Below are positions 1-6,027 of a stretch of 7,528 nucleotides of DNA, in pieces. The notes below the pieces were generated by a model. That model was not told the origin of the DNA. It did no database searches and saw only the letters and a list, made by a program, of their open reading frames with translations. The translations under genes were made by a program, and so were the position numbers. This DNA is from Saprospirales bacterium (lineage in GTDB: Bacteria > Bacteroidota > Bacteroidia > Chitinophagales > Saprospiraceae), in contig DLXL01000126.1 in assembly GCA_003448025.1 (NCBI GenBank), forward strand, positions 1 through 7,528, given 5' to 3'. The first letter of the stretch is position 1. The number at the start of each line of letters is the position of its first letter.

Positions 1-2195
1 AAAGGCCCGGCTTGCTCCCCGGCGGAAATGGTCTGATCTACGTTCAGTCCCCTGGATGCCGTTTCGGTTTGAAAGAAATTTTCATTGGCTTTCAGTATAG
101 CCGTGGAGTCCATATCGAACTGAATACCGCCAAACAGCGCGGCATGGGCATTAAGCGTTTGGAAGGTGGTGGCACTCACTAACTGCCGGGTGCTACCCAG
201 TCCGATCAATCGAAACCGGTCGGCTACAATGGAATCTTCGTTGATGGCTACTGCGCCCAGATTGATACGGTGCAACAAGCCGGCAGGGGCAAAATATAAC
301 GTATTGAAGTCTTTCAGGTGCGGCATAAGGGGGTTCCATATCAACTCGAAGAGGGTTTTGCGAGGTGTTTCCATCACAATTATCCCGCGTTTTTGAACGG
401 AGTACAGTGTTTCCACATAATTCACTTTTTTTTCTCCGGTGGTATGCAACAGTTTCTCCAGATCGCCCTCTTTAAACAGCGGGATTATTTCCGGAGCAGC
501 AGCTCCGGGCTTCACCAATAAAGCCGCGTACTGGATACTATCAGGCGATTCCCGCTGAAAACGAACGAACTCGATAGCTGTTTCCCCAGGTTTAAGGGCA
601 TTGCGGACGGTTTCCCATTGAGGAATATTACGCGACTGCTCAAATGCCGGCAGGTTGCGCAAAAGGTTTTTTTCTAAGTCTTCAGCTTCTTGTTCAACCG
701 CTGCAATTTTTTTTCGTTCTGAAACAGGTCTGGCATAGCGTTTGGCCAGTTTGCGCCTGGCCTCCTGCCATTGCATATAGGTTGCCCGTGTCAGGCTATC
801 GGCGGCATCGCAGGCGCGAAGTAGCAGCCTTGAATTTTCAAGCAAATAACCGTTAAAAAATAACGCATTGGAAAAGGCCATCTGTGTTACCGACGGATCC
901 GGATATGCCATGGCAAAAGCATAAAACTGATCCGACTGTGTGGTAAAGGTTTTTAAATAAGCATTCTGTTGCGCTTCCGATGAATATTGGGCCGATTTAT
1001 TGACCAGGTTCCACACCAGTGGTATGTATTCCAGGAAATAAGCACGAGCTTTATCGGGTTGCCGCTGAGAGGCATAAAAGCCGGCCAGATGAAACAGGCT
1101 TCCGGCATAATCGGGATGGTCCTTCCCGAATACCTTTTGCCGGATATCCCGGGCTTCGAGGTAGTAAACTTCCGCCTTTTCGAATTCTTTTTTTGCCAGG
1201 TAAAGCCTTGCCAGATTATCCAGACTTAGGGCATAATCCGGGTGTTCTTTACCGAATACCCGGGCCTGAATGTCTTTGGCTTCCTGAAATAGTGGCTCAA
1301 CCTTGTTGTATTCCTGCTTTAGGAAATACAGTTCGGCCAGGTTGTTCAGCGTAACGGCATAAGCCGGGTGCTCCTTTCCCAGCACGCGTTCGCGGCGCTC
1401 TTTTGCTTCCAGGTAAAGCGCTTCGGCGCGGTCAAAACGTCCTTTTTTGACGTACAAGAAGCCGAGGTTATTCAGGCTTGCGGAATAGTTCGGATGGTCT
1501 TTGCCCAATACCCGCTCCCGTATGGCCATCGATTCCAGATAGAGCGGTTCGGCTTTGTCGAAATCGCCTTTTTCGGTATAAACATTGGCCAGGCTGTTCA
1601 AACTCCAGGCATAATCGGCATTTTCCTTGCCCATTACCCGTTCCCGAATCCTCATAGACTCAAGGCAAAGCGGTTCGGCTTTGTCGTATTCGCCGGTGGC
1701 ACGGTACAGATTGGCAAGAAAATTAATGGTGCGGGCATAGTCCGGGTGCTCTTTTCCTGGCGTTTTCTCCTGGATGTGCATAGCTTCCAGGTATAAAGCT
1801 TCCGCTTCAGGGTAATAGCCAAGGTCTTTGGTTGTGCTCGCCAGGTGATAAACCGTAGTTGCATACTCCGCATGCTCCTTGCCGATGGTTTTTTCCTGAA
1901 TGGCTTTTACTTCCTGGTAAATGGGCTCCGCTTCATCCATCTTACCGGAAAGATCCAGCAGGCGTCCGTGCTGAAAGCGGCATTTGGCATATACCACACT
2001 TTGTTCTCCAAAGCTGTTTCTGGCAAGGGTTTCGGAGGCTTCAATAGCAGACAAGGCGTCAACGTACCGGCTTTTACCCTGAGGCATCAAGGATTTGGAG
2101 CGATCCAGCAGACTGTCTATTTGCCGGTTGATATCAGGTTGCCCCACCAGCCAGGCAGGCAAAAACAACAGGAAAATGGGTAAGCATTGTTTCAT
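1..2195 (-). CDS. Exported TPR-CHAT protein (caspase-like CHAT domain), C-terminus cut by window edge
   Basis: The minus-strand frame from the ATG at 2193-2195 stays open to position 1 (731 codons, no stop), so the gene is partial at its 3' end. Residues 1-19 (MKQCLPIFLLFLPAWLVGQ) look like a Sec signal peptide, so the protein is probably exported. About residues 55-400 hold eight TPR units of exactly 42 residues; the conserved Tyr falls at residues 69, 111, 153, 195, 237, 279, 321 and 363, and seven units carry a GK(E/D)(H/N)xxY(A/S) signature, as in kinesin-light-chain-type TPR proteins. A linker with a charged helical stretch (around SERKKIAAVEQEAEDLEKN) follows. From about residue 530 (ALKPGETAIEFVRF, later FAPAGLLHRINLGAVA near 640) the sequence matches the start of a CHAT domain. 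CHAT domains are caspase-like cysteine peptidases, but the His and Cys motifs would lie beyond the window, so activity cannot be judged. The TPR array suggests protein binding; substrate and partners are unknown. It is divergent from the gene at 2299. Confidence 0.9.
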   Translation of the reverse strand, partial: MKQCLPIFLLFLPAWLVGQPDINRQIDSLLDRSKSLMPQGKSRYVDALSAIEASETLARNSFGEQSVVYAKCRFQHGRLLDLSGKMDEAEPIYQEVKAIQEKTIGKEHAEYATTVYHLASTTKDLGYYPEAEALYLEAMHIQEKTPGKEHPDYARTINFLANLYRATGEYDKAEPLCLESMRIRERVMGKENADYAWSLNSLANVYTEKGDFDKAEPLYLESMAIRERVLGKDHPNYSASLNNLGFLYVKKGRFDRAEALYLEAKERRERVLGKEHPAYAVTLNNLAELYFLKQEYNKVEPLFQEAKDIQARVFGKEHPDYALSLDNLARLYLAKKEFEKAEVYYLEARDIRQKVFGKDHPDYAGSLFHLAGFYASQRQPDKARAYFLEYIPLVWNLVNKSAQYSSEAQQNAYLKTFTTQSDQFYAFAMAYPDPSVTQMAFSNALFFNGYLLENSRLLLRACDAADSLTRATYMQWQEARRKLAKRYARPVSERKKIAAVEQEAEDLEKNLLRNLPAFEQSRNIPQWETVRNALKPGETAIEFVRFQRESPDSIQYAALLVKPGAAAPEIIPLFKEGDLEKLLHTTGEKKVNYVETLYSVQKRGIIVMETPRKTLFELIWNPLMPHLKDFNTLYFAPAGLLHRINLGAVAINEDSIVADRFRLIGLGSTRQLVSATTFQTLNAHAALFGGIQFDMDSTAILKANENFFQTETASRGLNVDQTISAGEQAGP

Positions 2196-2223
2196 AGCCG
2201 GGTTGCACGTGGGAAAGAGAAAT

Positions 2224-2231
2224 CAAAATTA
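2224..2231 (-). promoter_or_regulatory. Possible Bacteroidota -7 box for the TPR-CHAT gene
   Basis: On the minus strand this reads TAATTTTG, matching the TAnnTTTG -7 consensus of the Bacteroidota primary sigma factor. It would place transcription start roughly 20 nt before the ATG at 2195. No TTTG -33 element is visible at the expected 19-21 nt upstream, so the call rests on one short motif in an AT-rich stretch. Confidence 0.3.
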
Positions 2232-2298
2232 ACAGATAATTCCAGACATCTAGGCCACGTAATGTCGGAATAAACGTTTCTTCACATAAAAATAAACG

Positions 2299-2784
2299 AT
2301 GAGACCTGTTTTACTCCTTTTACTCTGCCTCACTGCATACGGTGCTTCCGGACAAAAAATGCTGCTCCTCGAGCGCGCTAACCGCGCCCGAACTACCAAA
2401 ATGTACATTGGCGATGTGCTTCGCTTTCGTATGGTTGGAGAAGAAAATTATTGGTACAAGCGCACTATTACCGACATTTTACCGGAGTCCAACACATTGA
2501 TGCTGGACAACTTTGCCGTAAAAATCCCCGATATCCAAAGTATCAAGGTTCATCGCAAACCCATCTGGCGTATCCTGGGAGGCGCAGGATATACCCTGGG
2601 CGCTACACTTGCCTTTGCCACTACGGTAGGCCGCTTTGGATTCCAGGATAAAGAAATCAATGCGCCAAAATTGTACGGTATTGCCCTGGCCTCCACCGGA
2701 GCTGGCTGGTTCCTCACCAAATCCCGTAAACTTCGTTTGGGTAATAAACACCGGCTGCGGATTGTGGAGATCAAATTTGAATAG
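2299..2784 (+). CDS. Small exported or membrane protein of unknown function (161 aa)
   Basis: I do not recognise this family. Residues 1-19 (MRPVLLLLLCLTAYGASGQ) form a typical Sec signal peptide; Cys10 is not in a lipobox, so a lipoprotein is unlikely. Residues 20-86 are rich in predicted beta strands (KMYIGDVLRFRM, YWYKRTITDI, NTLMLDNFAVKI), suggesting a small beta-barrel-like domain. Two hydrophobic, Gly/Ala-rich stretches follow at about 91-110 and 125-139 and could be membrane segments, then a basic tail (KSRKLRLGNKHRLRIVEIKF). The ATG at 2299 is chosen because the signal peptide starts there; the leader is A-rich (AAAAATAAACG) with no Shine-Dalgarno sequence. It is divergent from the TPR-CHAT gene with about 100 bp between starts, and convergent with the PA14 segment. 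The signal peptide and composition support a real gene. Function is unknown. Confidence 0.8.
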   Translation: MRPVLLLLLCLTAYGASGQKMLLLERANRARTTKMYIGDVLRFRMVGEENYWYKRTITDILPESNTLMLDNFAVKIPDIQSIKVHRKPIWRILGGAGYTLGATLAFATTVGRFGFQDKEINAPKLYGIALASTGAGWFLTKSRKLRLGNKHRLRIVEIKFE

Positions 2785-2856
2785 AAGGTGGGAAGGGGGC
2801 AGGAAGGCACAAAGGCGCGATGACACGAAGGCGCGAAGGCACGAAGGCGCGAAGGG

Positions 2857-2873
2857 GTTGGCCTGTGGCCAAC
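2857..2873. repeat. Short perfect hairpin inside the nested repeat
   Basis: The sequence is GTTGGCC-TGT-GGCCAAC: a perfect 7-bp stem with a 3-nt loop. It sits directly after the left arm of 8-bp units and 7 nt before the larger hairpin. Confidence 0.85.
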
Positions 2874-2880
2874 GATTAAG

Positions 2881-2915
2881 AGGGGTATCATTTGGCTACG
2901 CCAAATAATACCCCT
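2881..2915. terminator. Long hairpin, possible bidirectional terminator between convergent genes
   Basis: The arms AGGGGTAT-C-ATTTGGC and GCCAAAT-A-ATACCCCT form a 16-bp stem with one C/A mismatch and a TAC loop. It lies between the stop of the plus gene (2784) and the stop of the minus PA14 segment (2966), where a shared terminator would be expected. Only a short TTTG follows on the plus strand and there is no T tract on the minus strand, so it is not a classic intrinsic terminator. It may instead be part of the repeat element. Confidence 0.45.
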
Positions 2916-2965
2916 TTGTGTCTTCGCGCCTTTGTGTCCTTGTGCCTTCGTGCCTTAGCGGCCCC

Positions 2966-3853
2966 TTAGTTCCTTTTTTTCCTTATCCGGAGATCCATTG
3001 TGGCAAAACCGCCGGCATCAAAATGTTCTATCCTGATTCGGTGTTTGCCACCCAGATTCACACTGATCTCGTTGGTTTCAGGTTCGTGTACATCCCAGTT
3101 GTCTACCACCAGTTGATCATCCAGGTACATTCGAACGCCGTCGTCGGAAGTGAGTTCAAAAGTGTAGATGCCAGGGATGATATCAAATTCTGTACTTGCT
3201 TTTGTAGCAAAACCGTCTTCCGGAACGCCAGGCGCCGGGCTTCCCCACCAGGCTGAATAAAGTTCGGGTTGCTGCCTGGTAGCCAGAGGGGGAGCAGCAA
3301 AGGTTTTGTTGGCGGAAAGGCTGTCGTACCGGAAAAACTCCATTTTCCAGTCGAAATGCTGTTCCAACCGGTCGAAAGTGAAGTAGTATTTCGTGCCGGT
3401 GGGAACCACTTCTCCAAATACTGTTTTTGCGCTTTTAGGGCTGGTATATTCAAATTCCAGGTAAAGGGATTTGGAGGCAGGGTCGCGGTCTACGGTAATG
3501 GTTTGTGGGGTGGTTCCTTTTCGGGCACTGATGTATTTTACCCCCTCTGTTTTGGTAATGCTCCAGTTGCCGGATGGTCCTACAATGGCAATAGAATACT
3601 TATTGCCGGCCACCGTATCCAATACGGCAATTGGGCGCAGAAAATCATAAGGGCCCCATTCATCCATGATGATAAATGCTCTTCCTTTTGGGAATCCGCG
3701 GGGCAGGGCTGCAATCATACCATCCGGTAAACTATCAGGCTCCACCAACTCTCCGTAAGTAATATCCAGTGGGGAATATGGGTTTTCCGGCTTTTGGCCC
3801 GGGTGGGAAAAGTTTACATTTTCAGATCCGGCTATTTCAGGATGTGCCCACAA
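2966..3853 (-). CDS. PA14-domain segment, probable C-terminal half of the interrupted beta-helix protein
   Basis: This 295-residue frame ends at TAA (2966-2968). Residues about 195-295 match a PA14 domain, a secreted carbohydrate-binding or adhesion beta-sandwich, with the hallmark stretches GIYTFELTSDDGVRMYLDDQ and VVDNWDVH. The first 190 residues form a beta-rich region of unknown fold. PA14 domains usually occur in exported proteins, yet there is no signal peptide. The only start near the beginning is TTG at 3853; the first in-frame ATGs are at 3718 and 3667, inside the conserved-looking part. The frame is exactly that of the upstream beta-helix gene: after the stop at 3857-3859 come GCC, then this TTG. 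I therefore infer it is the rest of one protein. It may be untranslated if the stop is real. The 296 open codons after the stop suggest the break is recent or artefactual. Confidence 0.7.
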   Translation of the reverse strand: MWAHPEIAGSENVNFSHPGQKPENPYSPLDITYGELVEPDSLPDGMIAALPRGFPKGRAFIIMDEWGPYDFLRPIAVLDTVAGNKYSIAIVGPSGNWSITKTEGVKYISARKGTTPQTITVDRDPASKSLYLEFEYTSPKSAKTVFGEVVPTGTKYYFTFDRLEQHFDWKMEFFRYDSLSANKTFAAPPLATRQQPELYSAWWGSPAPGVPEDGFATKASTEFDIIPGIYTFELTSDDGVRMYLDDQLVVDNWDVHEPETNEISVNLGGKHRIRIEHFDAGGFATMDLRIRKKRN

Positions 3854-3856
3854 GGC

Positions 3857-3859
3857 TTA
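3857..3859 (-). other. In-frame TAA separating beta-helix and PA14 segments
   Basis: The minus-strand reading is ...GTAPQI-stop-ALWAHPEIAG..., with no frame change on either side. The codon is one substitution from CAA, GAA or AAA. The segments before and after look like parts of one secreted protein: the first has the signal peptide, the second the PA14 domain. Confidence 0.8.
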
Positions 3860-5203
3860 GATCTGAGGTGCGGTTCCATACACTTCATTGCGAAGGAATT
3901 TCAGGTTTTCGTTGGGATGTGGGGTCTCCAACAAGGTTTCAAAATTGTAGAACAGGTTTACGCCATTAATGGAAACATCTTTGGAGCGACTGATTTTCAA
4001 GGGTTTGCGAGTTAAAAGGAACACATTCCGGTCAATGATGGCATTCCGGCTGCGGGTGTCGCGTTTTTGAGCATACCCCCAGTCAGAAGGCTGTGTTTCA
4101 CGGGCCCAAAGCTGGATACCAACGCTGTCGCCTTGAAAAACGTTTTGCCTGATGGTGTCGTTTTGCCCGTGTTCAATTGCGATACCGGTTTTGCAATCGG
4201 CAATAAAATTGCCCATGATGTAGGTTTCGTAGCTGTAACCGCCCCAGATTCCATAGGTACATTCGCGTAGCACGTTGCCCTGGATTTTATTTCTGGAAAA
4301 GGTTACTTCAATGCCATTGGTAGGGGCATAGCTAAAATCGTTGCCAAAAATCCAGTTGTCGTTACAGCCACCTTTACCCGTATCCATGGTGCTTTGCCCT
4401 GCCCAAAGGAAGAGTCCATCGCCACAGTGGGTAGCGGAGTTGTAGGCGATGGTGTTGTTACTGCTTTGTTCATACAGCAGAATGCCGGCAGAGTCCTGAC
4501 CGCGTTGGTAAAACCGATGAGAATAACCGCGCACATTCCAATCCAGCCGGTTGTGCATCAATTTGTTACCACTGCTCCGGTACAGGCCTATGCCGAGGCC
4601 GGAGTTGAAAACAAAGAAATTGTTGTACACCAGCCCGTCGTTGCAGCCGGTCATAAGCAGGGCATTCTGGCATCCGGTAACTTTACATCCACGCACGACA
4701 GGTTTTAAACAGTTTTTCAGATACATGGCACTTCCATATCGGAGCCACTCATCTTTTTCGTTTTGGTGATAACTTAGCCAGTCTGAAAAGTCTTCGCGCT
4801 CCCGAATGGAGCGCAGCCGAGGACGATAATTGTAGGAAAAATCGCAGTTTTCAATGACCAGATTTTCCACGTTTTCGGCATATAAGGCAACCTTATAGCC
4901 GCGCGCTTTTGCATTTTTAATGGTGATATTTTTCCCGTTCACTACTATGGCCGTACCCGTGAGGCCATCGGGCAAAGCATTGGTTGGTGCGCCACGCAAT
5001 TCTGTATTCTGGAAATCAATCACCAGGTTTTCGCCTGAAATGGTAATGCCGGTTTCGTTGGCAGCCACTGAAATATCGTACACGGTGGCAGCAATGTTGC
5101 AGGATTGTTCTATGCGCAAACCTTTGGTAAGTGGTATTTCCGGGGTTTGGGCAAGCAATATAAGGGGAGAAAAAAAGGTCAGGGCCTGAATAAACCGTTT
5201 CAT
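3857..5203 (-). CDS. Secreted right-handed parallel beta-helix (NosD-like) protein
   Basis: The ATG at 5201-5203 begins a 448-residue protein with a clear signal peptide (MKRFIQALTFFSPLILLAQ), so it is exported to the periplasm or cell surface. The frame remains open upstream of this ATG, but that part crosses the promoter region and the neighbouring gene and is rejected. From about residue 45 to 430 the sequence consists of repeated beta-helix rungs with Asn/Gly turns (for example ENLVIENCDFSYN, SGNKLMHNRLDWN, SSNNTIAYNSATHCGDGLFL, QNDTIRQNVFQGDSVGIQL). This is the pattern of parallel beta-helix and NosD-type repeat proteins, many of which bind or process polysaccharides. I see no diagnostic lyase or epimerase active site, so enzymatic function is open. 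It ends at TAA (3857-3859), after which the same frame continues into a PA14 domain; the intact product was probably about 745 residues. Confidence 0.9.
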   Translation of the reverse strand: MKRFIQALTFFSPLILLAQTPEIPLTKGLRIEQSCNIAATVYDISVAANETGITISGENLVIDFQNTELRGAPTNALPDGLTGTAIVVNGKNITIKNAKARGYKVALYAENVENLVIENCDFSYNYRPRLRSIREREDFSDWLSYHQNEKDEWLRYGSAMYLKNCLKPVVRGCKVTGCQNALLMTGCNDGLVYNNFFVFNSGLGIGLYRSSGNKLMHNRLDWNVRGYSHRFYQRGQDSAGILLYEQSSNNTIAYNSATHCGDGLFLWAGQSTMDTGKGGCNDNWIFGNDFSYAPTNGIEVTFSRNKIQGNVLRECTYGIWGGYSYETYIMGNFIADCKTGIAIEHGQNDTIRQNVFQGDSVGIQLWARETQPSDWGYAQKRDTRSRNAIIDRNVFLLTRKPLKISRSKDVSINGVNLFYNFETLLETPHPNENLKFLRNEVYGTAPQI

Positions 5204-5218
5204 GTGTAACATTTGAGG

Positions 5219-5226
5219 CAAAAATA
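5219..5226 (-). promoter_or_regulatory. Possible -7 box for the beta-helix gene
   Basis: The minus strand reads TATTTTTG, the same -7 sequence used by the divergent Uma2 gene. It lies only 16 nt before the ATG at 5203, and there is no TTTG at the -33 distance. The leader would be very short, so the call is weak. Confidence 0.35.
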
Positions 5227-5266
5227 CCTCCTTTTGATACCCCGAAGGGTTTTGTGTCTGATTTCG

Positions 5267-5297
5267 TTTGGATATTCCGGATAAAAGATTATTTTTG
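5267..5297 (+). promoter_or_regulatory. Bacteroidota -33/-7 promoter of the Uma2 gene
   Basis: TTTG at 5267-5270 and TATTTTTG at 5290-5297 are separated by exactly 19 nt, matching the Bacteroidota consensus TTTG-N19-21-TAnnTTTG. Transcription would start near 5304, giving a leader of about 15 nt rich in A (ACCAAAAAAACAACAAAT) before the ATG at 5319. Confidence 0.75.
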
Positions 5298-5318
5298 TAA
5301 ACCAAAAAAACAACAAAT

Positions 5319-5900
5319 ATGACCACTCTGGCGCCTACATTACCCCTGTCCATCGAGGAATACCTCGAAATGGAATCCCGCTCCCGGGTGAAACATCATT
5401 ACAACAGAGGCCAACTTGAAAACATGCCCGGAGGAACCTTGAAACACAATATGATCTCGAGTAATGTGATTACCGCGATCAATATCGCCCTGAAAACCAT
5501 GCGAAAACCATATTTGGTAAGCAATAGCGACACCAAAATCTGGATACCCGCCATAAAATCCTTCTATTACCCGGATGCCGTGGTTATTTGCGAGGTTCCG
5601 GAATATTATGGTAACCGCAAAGACGTCATTATCAATCCTTTGCTCATCGTGGAGGTAGCCTCTCCGGCTACGGAAAATTTTGATCGAAGCGGTAAATTTC
5701 TGGATTACGCCACCATCGATACGTTTAAGGAGTACCTCCTACTTGATCAGGATCAGCCCTACGCCCGCCAATCACAGCGTGTGAATTCAGACACCTGGCA
5801 AATGAGTACTATCCAGGGTATGGATCAATATCTTGAACTAAAATCTATCGGTTGCCTGCTTTCCATGCAGGATGTGTATGACAAAACGGATATGCTCTAA
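5319..5900 (+). CDS. Uma2 family endonuclease-like protein (DUF820, PD-(D/E)XK fold)
   Basis: This 193-residue protein matches the Uma2/DUF820 family in length and motif order. The N-terminal SIEEYLEMES leads to the family's G-x-x-x-x-M-x-G-x-x-x-x-H-N pattern (GQLENMPGGTLKHN, residues 31-44), although the usual GE is GQ here. The nuclease core follows: YYPDAVV with Asp86, then LLIVEVASPATENFDRSGKF with Glu112, Asp122-Arg123 and Lys126, then EYLLLDQ. These fit the PD-(D/E)XK-type active site. The family is common and often multicopy in cyanobacteria, Chloroflexi and Bacteroidota, and its biological role is unsettled, so DNA cleavage is a family inference. The gene appears to be a single transcription unit: it has its own consensus promoter 22 nt upstream of the ATG and a strong terminator overlapping its stop codon. 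Confidence 0.93.
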   Translation: MTTLAPTLPLSIEEYLEMESRSRVKHHYNRGQLENMPGGTLKHNMISSNVITAINIALKTMRKPYLVSNSDTKIWIPAIKSFYYPDAVVICEVPEYYGNRKDVIINPLLIVEVASPATENFDRSGKFLDYATIDTFKEYLLLDQDQPYARQSQRVNSDTWQMSTIQGMDQYLELKSIGCLLSMQDVYDKTDML

Positions 5901-5938
5901 AAAAATCCGGGTGCTCACTTGCAAGTCCGGGTTTTTTT
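5899..5938 (+). terminator. Intrinsic terminator of the Uma2 gene
   Basis: The stem is AAAAAAATCCGG (5899-5910) paired with CCGGGTTTTTTT (5927-5938): 12 pairs including one U-G, with a 16-nt loop. The T tract of seven follows the GC core, as in a Rho-independent terminator. The A tract on the 5' side means it could also act on the minus strand. It begins inside the TAA stop codon at 5898-5900. Confidence 0.85.
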
Positions 5939-5949
5939 ATTGCACCTTT

Positions 5950-5971
5950 GTATCGTCGTACTGATACGATA
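5950..5971. promoter_or_regulatory. Imperfect palindrome in the trpE leader region, possible operator
   Basis: Two overlapping inverted repeats are present: TATCGT (5951-5956) with ACGATA (5966-5971), and GTATC (5950-5954) with GATAC (5963-5967). The site lies 56 bp before the preferred trpE start, where a repressor site could sit. No known operator consensus is recognised. Confidence 0.25.
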
Positions 5972-5990
5972 TTGCGATTTGTTATCTAAT

Positions 5991-6011
5991 TCCCGGAATG
6001 CCATTCCGGGA
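5991..6011. repeat. Perfect 9-bp hairpin just upstream of trpE
   Basis: TCCCGGAAT (5991-5999) and ATTCCGGGA (6003-6011) pair perfectly around a GCC loop. The stem contains the ATG at 5998, which argues against that codon as the trpE start. It may be a dispersed palindromic repeat or a translation-control hairpin 16 nt before the ATG at 6028. Confidence 0.7.
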
Positions 6012-6027
6012 TACATCATGTACCGCT

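Larger units (their letters stand above)
2784..2957. repeat. Nested inverted-repeat element built from 8-bp tandem units around two hairpins
   Basis: The left arm has six 8-bp units from 2803 (GAAGGCAC, AAAGGCGC, GATGACAC, GAAGGCGC, GAAGGCAC, GAAGGCGC) plus GAAG at 2851-2854. Two degenerate units, GAAGGTGG and GAAGGGGG, precede it at 2784-2799. The right arm (2922-2957) carries CTTC and four complementary units: GCGCCTTT, GTGTCCTT, GTGCCTTC, GTGCCTTA. Hairpins at 2857-2873 and 2881-2915 lie between the arms. The element fills almost the whole gap between two convergent genes and is not coding, because an 8-bp period does not keep frame. From memory, similar purine-rich AAGGCRCG strings are dispersed in several environmental bacterial genomes, but I cannot check copy number here. 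Confidence 0.8.

Noticed and set aside
1368..2183. Plus-strand open frames opposite the TPR region (1368-1796, 1845-2183)
   Set aside because: They are the antisense of a well-supported TPR coding frame; their internal similarity simply mirrors the TPR repeats.
1..2195. Csx29/Craspase TPR-CHAT protease
   Set aside because: The protein has a signal peptide and kinesin-light-chain-like TPRs, and there is no gRAMP or CRISPR gene in the window.
2550..2908. Short open frames across the 8-bp repeats (RRHEGAKG-like peptides)
   Set aside because: They are translations of tandem DNA repeats and overlap the convergent genes; the 8-bp period does not keep a coding frame.
2803..2957. CRISPR array
   Set aside because: The repeats are 8 bp with no spacers, in inverted arms, and no cas genes are nearby.
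3857..3859. Recoded stop (selenocysteine or pyrrolysine)
   Set aside because: The codon is TAA, not TGA or TAG, and no recoding structure is evident.
5227..5234. AAAGGAGG on the minus strand as a Shine-Dalgarno site for the beta-helix gene
   Set aside because: It is 23 nt from the ATG, too far for ribosome binding, and lies upstream of the likely -7 box.
5204..5353. N-terminal extension of the beta-helix gene to 5353
   Set aside because: It would run through the divergent promoter and into the Uma2 coding region and bury the clear signal peptide that starts at 5203.
5998..6027. Upstream ATG at 5998 as the trpE start
   Set aside because: It lies inside the perfect hairpin at 5991-6011, and the ten extra residues show no family similarity. 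It remains possible, since neither start has a Shine-Dalgarno sequence.
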